Of a stretch of 29,453 bases of DNA, positions 13,749-20,156 are shown piece by piece. The notes under the pieces are model-generated. The model saw only the letters and a program-made list of their open reading frames with translations. It was not told where the DNA came from and searched no databases. The translations under genes were made by a program, and so were the position numbers. Source of the DNA: a virus; the IMG/VR virus record IMGVR_UViG_3300027710_000096, positions 1 through 29,453 of that record. One strand, given 5' to 3'. Position 1 is the stretch's first letter, and every line of letters begins with the position of its first letter.

Positions 13749-14047
13749 ACCGGGTGCCAATCTACTGTTTCCTTGTTTTTACTTAGATGATATATTATTA
13801 TACACTGTTCCATGGCTTTTTGCAAGGCAGGGTTTGTCCGGGCTTCACGACGGATCTCTCCCCAAAGTCTATCTTCTTTTATATGTTCGTATAACGGACG
13901 GCCGTCGGGTGTTCTTGGATCTTTTTCGTTCTGGTATTGATAGCCAACTAATTTTCTAGATTGGACTGGGGACCCAACTTCTCTGGCGTAGATTTCTTCG
14001 CCATTGCGTTCATAGATATATGTAGCACCCGGAGTTAATGTACCCAT
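13745..14047 (-). CDS. Small protein, paralogue of its downstream neighbour
   Basis: A 100-residue protein. The N-terminal half is strand-rich (GATYIYERNGEEIYAREVG). The C-terminal half (ARTNPALQKAMEQCIIIYHL) aligns with the end of the next gene: TNPA, a charged helix, then IYHLS. It starts 3 nt after the stop of the 14051 gene and is joined to the next by ATGA. No function recognised. Confidence 0.68.
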   Translation of the reverse strand: MGTLTPGATYIYERNGEEIYAREVGSPVQSRKLVGYQYQNEKDPRTPDGRPLYEHIKEDRLWGEIRREARTNPALQKAMEQCIIIYHLSKNKETVDWHPV

Positions 14048-14050
14048 GAT

Positions 14051-14554
14051 TTACCAACACTTAGTATAATCTACAATTTCGCTTTGGCGACTAACTTCTT
14101 TGACAAAGTAAGCACACATTGGTTTGTCGCCTGCGGCTAATGGAGTGCATAGAAGTTGTCCAGGTTTCATTTTGGGGAAATACCATTTAACATCCGGGTA
14201 TATATCTATAATATCTATCTCATGAAATTCTGGTCTAAATCCACTGATGGGATTAAAACAATAAGTCTTAAATCCTCGGTCATTTAAACTTGTTAATGGT
14301 AACACTTCCATGTCTGGACCTTCTGGATCGCCGACTACGGTACACCAATCTAATGGCATAGTAAGTTCATATGGTCCGATCTTTAATACGGCTGCTGGCC
14401 CGGTGAAACTCTCAAGAAAGATAAGAGGAATAAAGAAATAATCAGGATTTTGATTATCACTGTTGTCAAGGACTGAGAATCTTAAATCCTCATCTACTTC
14501 CTCTGGTAGGTCATTCAGATAGAATGTTTTGTTTTCTAATGTTAAAATTTGCAT
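14051..14554 (-). CDS. Conserved protein downstream of UvsW
   Basis: A 167-residue protein. Conserved-looking stretches are FFIPLIFLESFTGPAAVLKI, then YELTMPLDWCTVVGDPEGPD, FNPISGFRP and GDKPMCAYFVKE. It is beta-rich, without membrane or signal segments. I recall similar unnamed proteins beside UvsW in marine T4-like phages. The start shares a base with the UvsW stop (TAATG at 14552-14556), so expression is coupled. A recombination-related role is only a context inference. Confidence 0.72.
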   Translation of the reverse strand: MQILTLENKTFYLNDLPEEVDEDLRFSVLDNSDNQNPDYFFIPLIFLESFTGPAAVLKIGPYELTMPLDWCTVVGDPEGPDMEVLPLTSLNDRGFKTYCFNPISGFRPEFHEIDIIDIYPDVKWYFPKMKPGQLLCTPLAAGDKPMCAYFVKEVSRQSEIVDYTKCW

Positions 14555-16017
14555 TATTGATATTTCACTTTTTGTATTTCAAACGGATACTTGGCTTCTT
14601 TATAAAACTTCTTGCGTTCTGTAAGATGCCTCTTCGCGTACTTTGTAGATGCCGTAAGGTCCCAGATCTGGACGAAGTCCTTGTCGTCTGCTTTTCTAAT
14701 GCCTCGCCCAATGCTTTGTATAACGCGGACAAAGCTCTTTCCGGGCTCCAGAAGAACCATATTAAAAATACGGGGGATATTAATACCCACAGCGGCCACA
14801 CCGTAAGTCGCCACAATAATCTTGTTGTTAGCAGTTTTAATCTCGTCATACTCGTCTTTTCTATCTTTTGTTTTCATTGAGCCCGAGACAAAAACGCTGT
14901 CTGGAATGTTGTTAATAATTAATTGACCGGACTCAATTCTATCAACTAATACTAGTGTGTTGCCTGTTTCTGCAATGCCGTTAATAAGATTGCTGATCCA
15001 ATTCATACGTGTTTCGTCAGTGACAAGGTATTTTAATTCACCTGCATAGCTTTCGAATTCTTTCCACTCTGCTGTTTGAATAACAGTTACTTGACAATCA
15101 CTGAGCACGCCTTTTTCTTGAAGTTCGTGTGCTTTAACACGATGCACAACCTCTCCTAGGCTAGCACGTAGGGCTTGAAATTCGTGGTCTGCTTTTGGTA
15201 CTGTACCAGTCAAACCCCAACGTATAGGTGCGTTGGAAAGGTTACGTGTTAACAAGTTCTTTAACACTTCTGCCTTGGCCATATGCACTTCATCAACCAT
15301 GACACAGCTGACTCCGTCTAACAATTCAGCTAGACGTAACAGTTGTTCTTCACCGTCAAATTCCTTGGAACCCTTGTCCAAAATATTCAAACTTTGCCAA
15401 GTGCAAATAGTATGTGTTTTGTCAAGATTTTTTCTGTCGCCGTAGTAAACGCCAACATCTAATCCGCAGTTAAGAAAGTCCTCTTCAGTTTGTTCAACCA
15501 GTGACTTGTTAGGAACAATGGTTATTGTTCGACCATATTTTTCACAGATTTTTGCCAAAGTTGCAGTGGTAATAGTTTTGCCGAAACCAGTGGCAATTTC
15601 TTGTATGCACTGAGGATTTTCTAAAAACTTATTGATAACTTCAACCTGGTCATCGCGCAGTCTAATCTTTTCACCGGCAAATCGATGACCTACAGGCCAC
15701 GTTTGATCACCCCAAAATTCCTCAGAAATTTCAGGGAAACTTAATGCTGTTGGGCGGCGATGATCTTCTAATTCAATGTAATAATTCTTTGCCTCAAGGT
15801 ATTCAAGCACCTGCGGCAGCATACTCATGTAGGTAGTACCACCAAGACCAAAAAAGCTGATACTACCGTCCCATCTTCCTAACTTATAAGCTGGTCTAAA
15901 CCGTGCAGTAGGATCCTCATACTTGAATTTTTTGACCAAAGCCTTACGTGCATCAAGATCTAAATTTTCAATCTTAACGTTTACCTCATCTTTGATAATA
16001 ATTTTACATGATGCCAA
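14554..16017 (-). CDS. uvsW: DNA helicase UvsW
   Basis: A 487-residue SF2 helicase, near T4 UvsW (503). The N-terminal domain (about 1-115) carries RPAYKLGRWDGSISF. Walker A is TGFGKT (143-148), the DEVH box is at 242-245, motif III GLTGT is near 268-272, and motif VI QSIGRGIRK lies in the C-terminal RecA domain. In T4, UvsW unwinds R-loops and branched DNA and helps move from origin to recombination-dependent replication. It overlaps the upstream helicase-derived protein by 14 nt, suggesting coupled expression and a possible partner. Confidence 0.95.
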   Translation of the reverse strand: MASCKIIIKDEVNVKIENLDLDARKALVKKFKYEDPTARFRPAYKLGRWDGSISFFGLGGTTYMSMLPQVLEYLEAKNYYIELEDHRRPTALSFPEISEEFWGDQTWPVGHRFAGEKIRLRDDQVEVINKFLENPQCIQEIATGFGKTITTATLAKICEKYGRTITIVPNKSLVEQTEEDFLNCGLDVGVYYGDRKNLDKTHTICTWQSLNILDKGSKEFDGEEQLLRLAELLDGVSCVMVDEVHMAKAEVLKNLLTRNLSNAPIRWGLTGTVPKADHEFQALRASLGEVVHRVKAHELQEKGVLSDCQVTVIQTAEWKEFESYAGELKYLVTDETRMNWISNLINGIAETGNTLVLVDRIESGQLIINNIPDSVFVSGSMKTKDRKDEYDEIKTANNKIIVATYGVAAVGINIPRIFNMVLLEPGKSFVRVIQSIGRGIRKADDKDFVQIWDLTASTKYAKRHLTERKKFYKEAKYPFEIQKVKYQ

Positions 16018-17188
16018 AATCTAAGGTCCTTGTTTTGTTGTTGTCTAATACATTGATTACGTTATGGTGCCAATTTAGCAAATTTTTGATGGAATAATGA
16101 ATATTATAAAAATTAAAATTCACTACACAGTTAAATTTTATTTTTTTGTCAAGAATTGTTTTAGGGACCTTACTGCTGATAAACACTGCTTTAGTTTTTT
16201 CACTGATGACAGAATTTAATTTTTCTTCTCTGACAAAATTATTGAATTTTTCACCAGTTTCGTTGGGTAGTCTAAACAGCACACTAATTTCTTCATTAGA
16301 AATTTCACTAACTTTTAAAAAGTCTAAAGATTTTTCTAATTTTTCCATTTCACTGCCACCTGGAATTACAAACAAAACTGGCCCCATATATTTTACAATA
16401 TCTTTGAGAGAAAAAATACCATTTTCTTCCAAATTTATTGACATATTTTCACCAGGATCAGTTTGTAGGAATTTTTTAATCACTCGGTCTGTATTTTTCC
16501 ATTCATCAGTTTCTTCGATGGTTTCGTCCCAGGTAAAAATTCCTAATTTTCTTGCTCTGAACAAATTTTCAATGATGTTTGAATTAGTAGGTTGAGCTAT
16601 TTTTTCAGAAATATTCAAAAATTTCAGATTTTTGTCAGCATACGACAACATAGGAATGTACTGCTCAATGTTGGCTTCAATTTCTCTGATTTGATTTTGA
16701 TAATTTTCAAATTCTTCGTCTACTATGAAATTTTCTTCAATGGCAACACGACCTAAAAATGTCAATGACCGTTCATCTAGTGAAAAAACCCATGATTTAT
16801 GCTCTGGGTCCCACTGTGCCATGTTTAGCTTTGGCTTTTCTTCTCTAATTCTTGCCAGCAGTGATTCGTTGAATGGAAATTCTATTTTAATTGTCTTTCC
16901 AAAGTTAGGATGTTCAAACATAGCAATACGTTTGAAGGAAGACACTAATCTTCTTGCCAGTCTAAATGACGGATTTTCCAAAAATGGCAAAATATCCTTG
17001 CCGAATATGGAATTTAATTTTGCTACCTGTCTCTTTAAGATTTTTACAGATAATAATTCTTGTTTTTCTGTAAATCCGGACCCGCGGGATATTTGATCGT
17101 GAAAACTGTATATCAATTTTGAATCATATGGATTCATTGACACATTACGACTGATAGCTAGGGTAATAATTAGGTCTTCAATATACAT
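16004..17188 (-). CDS. Helicase-derived protein lacking a Walker A motif
   Basis: A 394-residue protein from the ATG at 17188 (MYIEDLIITL); an earlier start at 17206 lies in the promoter-like region. Residues about 35-57 read GSGFTEKQELLSVKILKRQ, a TEKQ-type segment as seen at the N-terminus of some phage SF2/SNF2 helicases. FPFNESLLARIREEKPK and WDPEHKSWVF resemble a HARP-like domain. The part that should form the motor has no GxGKT or DExH; FVIPGG and KAVFISSK stand near where such strands could lie. It is AT-rich and Lys/Asn/Phe-rich. It is probably a non-motor helicase relative working with UvsW, which overlaps it by 14 nt. Confidence 0.6.
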   Translation of the reverse strand: MYIEDLIITLAISRNVSMNPYDSKLIYSFHDQISRGSGFTEKQELLSVKILKRQVAKLNSIFGKDILPFLENPSFRLARRLVSSFKRIAMFEHPNFGKTIKIEFPFNESLLARIREEKPKLNMAQWDPEHKSWVFSLDERSLTFLGRVAIEENFIVDEEFENYQNQIREIEANIEQYIPMLSYADKNLKFLNISEKIAQPTNSNIIENLFRARKLGIFTWDETIEETDEWKNTDRVIKKFLQTDPGENMSINLEENGIFSLKDIVKYMGPVLFVIPGGSEMEKLEKSLDFLKVSEISNEEISVLFRLPNETGEKFNNFVREEKLNSVISEKTKAVFISSKVPKTILDKKIKFNCVVNFNFYNIHYSIKNLLNWHHNVINVLDNNKTRTLDFGIM

Positions 17189-17194
17189 AAAATT

Positions 17195-17200
17195 ATTATA
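17195..17200 (-). promoter_or_regulatory. Sigma70 -10-like TATAAT before the helicase-derived gene
   Basis: A perfect TATAAT lies 6 nt before the ATG at 17188. A TTGCT sequence, similar to a T4 MotA box core, lies about 18 nt further upstream inside the terminator loop. It may be a middle promoter restarting transcription after the UvsY terminator. The start site would again fall on or next to the ATG. Confidence 0.4.
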
Positions 17201-17204
17201 ACAC

Positions 17205-17233
17205 AAAACAAAAAGGAGAGCAAGTCTCCTTTT
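17205..17233 (-). terminator. Rho-independent terminator after UvsY
   Basis: On the minus strand, AAAAGGAGA (17225-17233) and TCTCCTTTT (17211-17219) form a 9-bp stem with a 5-nt loop (CTTGC), followed by a T-rich run. It begins 3 nt after the UvsY stop codon. Confidence 0.75.
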
Positions 17234-17235
17234 GT

Positions 17236-17691
17236 TTATAACACTACGTCTTCTAGGCCGGCTGTTCGAAGTTTGATGATATTACTCAATTGCCATTGTT
17301 TTATATCCAAAGCCTTGACAATGCCTAACCATTGATTGCGTAACATGGCAAATTCGTTGATAATTTTTTCCATATCAACAACATCTGCTTCGCCATCGAC
17401 ATATTTTTCAACATCTCGGCTGCTGAGTGCTCTCTGATAATTTTCTAGATATTTCTTAAATGCCTTACTACGGGTACGTCTTAGTTCAATGTTCAAATAT
17501 TCAAGCACGGCTTCAATTTCTTGAAGTTGATTGAATCGTTGTTCAACTATACCCGGTAAATGGGCTGAGGCCTTTTCCACGTTGCCGTGTATTTTAACCT
17601 CATACCTTGCAGAATCTAGTTCTTTATAAAAGTACTCTATGCAATCAGGAAGGAAGGATATGTCTTTGCTTACTTTGGAGTACCATGACAT
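17236..17691 (-). CDS. uvsY: UvsY-like recombination mediator
   Basis: A 151-residue, mostly helical and charged protein, near T4 UvsY (137). The order is an early helix, YLNIELRRTRSKAFKKYLEN, then LSSRDVEKYVDGEADVVDME, then KALDIKQWQLSNIIKLRTAG. T4 UvsY has the same layout of a Lys/Arg-rich helix, a Ser/Asp/Glu segment and a C-terminal helix with Trp/Lys/Ile. UvsY loads UvsX onto gp32-covered ssDNA. UvsX and gp32 are directly upstream in the same block, which supports the call. It ends in a terminator. Confidence 0.75.
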   Translation of the reverse strand: MSWYSKVSKDISFLPDCIEYFYKELDSARYEVKIHGNVEKASAHLPGIVEQRFNQLQEIEAVLEYLNIELRRTRSKAFKKYLENYQRALSSRDVEKYVDGEADVVDMEKIINEFAMLRNQWLGIVKALDIKQWQLSNIIKLRTAGLEDVVL

Positions 17692-17693
17692 AC

Positions 17694-17945
17694 TCAGTCC
17701 ATGTCTTCGCCATAATCGTAGTCTTCTTCATCGATGTCGTCTTCGTCATCTTTGTTTTCATCTACAACTAATTGGATTGCATTGTCAAGATGAGTGTCGT
17801 AGCCCATTAAACCTTCGAGTACTGACAACTCAACATCTTTGCCAATTAAAAAATCAATATATTGATTTGCGGCAACTTCTTTATTTTTATCAGAGACATA
17901 TTCTCTGAATGTATCCCATACTTCTATGATTAGATCTTCTTCCAT
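17694..17945 (-). CDS. Small acidic protein between UvsX and UvsY
   Basis: An 83-residue protein with a helical N-terminal part (IIEVWDTFREYVSDKNKEVA, QYIDFLIGKDVELSVLEGL) and a very acidic tail (DENKDDEDDIDEEDYDYGED). The start shares a base with the UvsX stop (TAATG), and the stop lies 2 nt before the UvsY ATG. Acidic tails like this can mimic DNA or bind basic partners. A role in the recombination complex is inferred from position only. Confidence 0.7.
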   Translation of the reverse strand: MEEDLIIEVWDTFREYVSDKNKEVAANQYIDFLIGKDVELSVLEGLMGYDTHLDNAIQLVVDENKDDEDDIDEEDYDYGEDMD

Positions 17946-19012
17946 TATGCCTCCTCGGTGTCTTCTGTTACTGCTGTAGTTTCAGTTTTCATACCATTCT
18001 TAGAAATTTCTTCCATTATGATAGATAAACCTTCTTTTTCATTACGATCCCATGCTTTGCGGAATTGTTTGATTACTTCACCATCAGATGTTGTGTAAAC
18101 AAGACTATTGCCTTCTTTCTTTAACATACCTTTGGCTTCAAACAAGTCAACTAAACCACTGTGCGGGCTCATACCTGTTGTGTAAGGAATCTCAACTTGC
18201 ACTGATTCAAATGGCTTTGCATAACGTGTTTTCATAATCTTACAAGCTGAACGGATACCGTTAACTGTTGTAGTCTTATTACCATCTGCATCTGTTTTCA
18301 ATTTCAGTTTACGCATAGCAACAACAATAGAACTAGCATAGATGAAACCTTGTCCACCACTGATCTTGTCATCTGGGTCAAACATATCCTGTGAAGCATA
18401 AGTGTGATTTGTGCAAACCATACCTACATTCCACGAACCAAACATGTTTACACAGTTACGAACAAGCGATGTAAGTGCTTTAGGCTTACGGCCCATGTCA
18501 CCTTTCATCTCTCCTGCTTCAAACTGATTAACGTCTGTTGGAGTTAACAACATGCCCAATGAATCGATAACAAATAATACCTTGGGACGACCGTCTTCTG
18601 GCATAACTTTGTACTCTTTCATGAATTCACTAATGGTTTTTGCCACGTCGTCAATCATAGCCATGTTGAGTTTTAGAAGTTTATCTTCACTGGTATTAAC
18701 ACCTAGATCAATCAACCACTTTTCGTCAAGTGCGTTTTCGCTGTCAACTAAGACAACAAAAATACCTTGTTCTTGTGCCGCTTTAATAATGTTACCAGAG
18801 CAGATATATGATTTACCTGCGCCTGATTCGCCTGCAAAAACTGTTACTTTGCCCAGAGGAACTCCTTTGTAGAAGTCCCCTGAGATAAGATAGTTCAGGG
18901 CGTAGTTACCGGTTGAAATCCAATCGGTAGGGTCATTAAACCCAATTCCTAAGCCATCAATACTTTTAGTGATAGACTTACGGAACTTCGAAATATCGAA
19001 GGCCTTTCCCAT
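17945..19012 (-). CDS. uvsX: RecA-like recombinase UvsX
   Basis: A 355-residue protein, near T4 UvsX (391). Walker A is GESGAGKS (61-68), followed by FVVLVDSENALDEKWL and the Walker B region LFVIDSLGMLLTP. DNA-binding loop 1 region (FEAGEMKGDMGRK) and KISGGQGFIYASS, corresponding to loop 2, are present. UvsX forms filaments on ssDNA and drives strand exchange in recombination-dependent replication. It starts 13 nt after the gp32 stop and is coupled to the next gene by TAATG. Confidence 0.95.
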   Translation of the reverse strand: MGKAFDISKFRKSITKSIDGLGIGFNDPTDWISTGNYALNYLISGDFYKGVPLGKVTVFAGESGAGKSYICSGNIIKAAQEQGIFVVLVDSENALDEKWLIDLGVNTSEDKLLKLNMAMIDDVAKTISEFMKEYKVMPEDGRPKVLFVIDSLGMLLTPTDVNQFEAGEMKGDMGRKPKALTSLVRNCVNMFGSWNVGMVCTNHTYASQDMFDPDDKISGGQGFIYASSIVVAMRKLKLKTDADGNKTTTVNGIRSACKIMKTRYAKPFESVQVEIPYTTGMSPHSGLVDLFEAKGMLKKEGNSLVYTTSDGEVIKQFRKAWDRNEKEGLSIIMEEISKNGMKTETTAVTEDTEEA

Positions 19013-19025
19013 GTCTATCTCCTAA

Positions 19026-20024
19026 TTAAGTACTTTGGCGATTACGGATCATCGCAATGATATCGGCTGCTCTGCTAGATGCTTCACCACCAGCACTCTC
19101 AGCTTTTGCGGCTGGAGGAGTGAATGATTTCTCTGCTGTTGCAACTTCTTCTTCCCACGGTGCCGCTTCTTCAGCTACTGGAGCTGGTGCTGCCTTCGGT
19201 GCAGGTGCTGCCTTAGCGCCGCCTTCATCTGCATCACGACCACCAAAGCCCGCAGGCTTGAAGTATTGACTCCAGCGATCTGGATCATATGCTTCGCCAT
19301 CAACAGATGCTTCAAACATCTCTTTGATAACTTTGAGTTCAACTGCGCCTGGCTTCTTGGGCAAGAAGTCTGACAGTTTGAACAAACCGTGTTGTGCAAT
19401 AGCCGCTTGTTCTTCTTCGCTCAAAGCACGTTCACGACGAGCCCAAGTAGAAGTAGAGTAGTCAGCGTAACCACCTTTGCTGGTTTTAGCAATCTTAAAA
19501 TCCAAACCACGAACGTAGTCTGTTGGCAATTCTTCAATCTCAGCATCCATTAGTGCGTTCTTAACAATGTTAAAAATCTGGCTACCAATGATGAATCGAC
19601 GAATTGGATTCTCTGGAGTACGGTCTTCTTTGAACTTGCTGTCAACAACAAATCCTTGGAATAAGTAAGACTTTTTCTTCCAGTACTTACGACCCATATC
19701 TTCCAAGCTCTTGTCTTTAAACCAAGGACGAACCTCAGTCAATACTGGACAAGTTTCGCCCCACATTTCCATACAGGGGACTTGCACAGTCACGGGCTTA
19801 GAATTTGTTTCACCTTTAATACCAGCGAAAGGCAATTTGATCATTGCTCGCTCTAACCAGAAAAAAGTGTTGTTTGTGTCGCCATCGGGTAAAAAACGAA
19901 CTGTTACGTTTGTGTTTTCTGCGATGTTCCAGTGTGGAAAGATTGCGTTGTCGCCGCCGGATGATCCGCCGGTATTTTGTGCGCTCTGTTGAAGTTTTGC
20001 GCGAATTTCTGCTAACGTTGCCAT
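19026..20024 (-). CDS. gp32: ssDNA-binding protein gp32
   Basis: A 332-residue protein, near T4 gp32 (301). A basic/Gln-rich N-terminus gives cooperativity, and FPHWNIAENTNVTVRFLPDG opens the OB-fold core. VPCMEMWGETCPV and KSLEDMGRKYWKKKSYLFQG correspond to the zinc-binding and binding-cleft part of gp32; two cysteines are visible in CMEMWGETC. The tail (about 250-332) is Ala/Pro/Glu-rich and acidic, as in gp32 where it binds partners, and is longer than usual. An AAGGAA ribosome binding site lies 8 nt before the ATG. It is isolated from the upstream gene by a terminator. Confidence 0.93.
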   Translation of the reverse strand: MATLAEIRAKLQQSAQNTGGSSGGDNAIFPHWNIAENTNVTVRFLPDGDTNNTFFWLERAMIKLPFAGIKGETNSKPVTVQVPCMEMWGETCPVLTEVRPWFKDKSLEDMGRKYWKKKSYLFQGFVVDSKFKEDRTPENPIRRFIIGSQIFNIVKNALMDAEIEELPTDYVRGLDFKIAKTSKGGYADYSTSTWARRERALSEEEQAAIAQHGLFKLSDFLPKKPGAVELKVIKEMFEASVDGEAYDPDRWSQYFKPAGFGGRDADEGGAKAAPAPKAAPAPVAEEAAPWEEEVATAEKSFTPPAAKAESAGGEASSRAADIIAMIRNRQST

Positions 20025-20082
20025 AATAATGTTTCCTTAATAAAGTTTTATGTGCCGCTTCCTTAAAGCCAACTGACTAAAA

Positions 20083-20118
20083 GAAAAACTGTGCATAGCA
20101 TTAACTATACACAGTTTT
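20083..20118 (-). terminator. Rho-independent terminator before gp32
   Basis: On the minus strand, AAAACTGTG (20110-20118) pairs with CACAGTTTT (20085-20093), and after one mismatch TATAG-type bases pair four more (20105-20108 with 20095-20098), with a 6-nt loop. TTTCTTTT follows. It lies after the 867-residue gene and before gp32. The gap at 20025-20156 otherwise holds only the gp32 leader with two AAGGAA sequences. Confidence 0.7.
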
Positions 20119-20156
20119 ATTTATGTTTGCAACCTAAAAGGTGCAGATAATATGGT

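Noticed and set aside
14565-14849. Minus- and plus-strand frames inside the end of uvsW
   Set aside because: They are shadows of the UvsW C-terminal domain, whose motifs are in the main frame.
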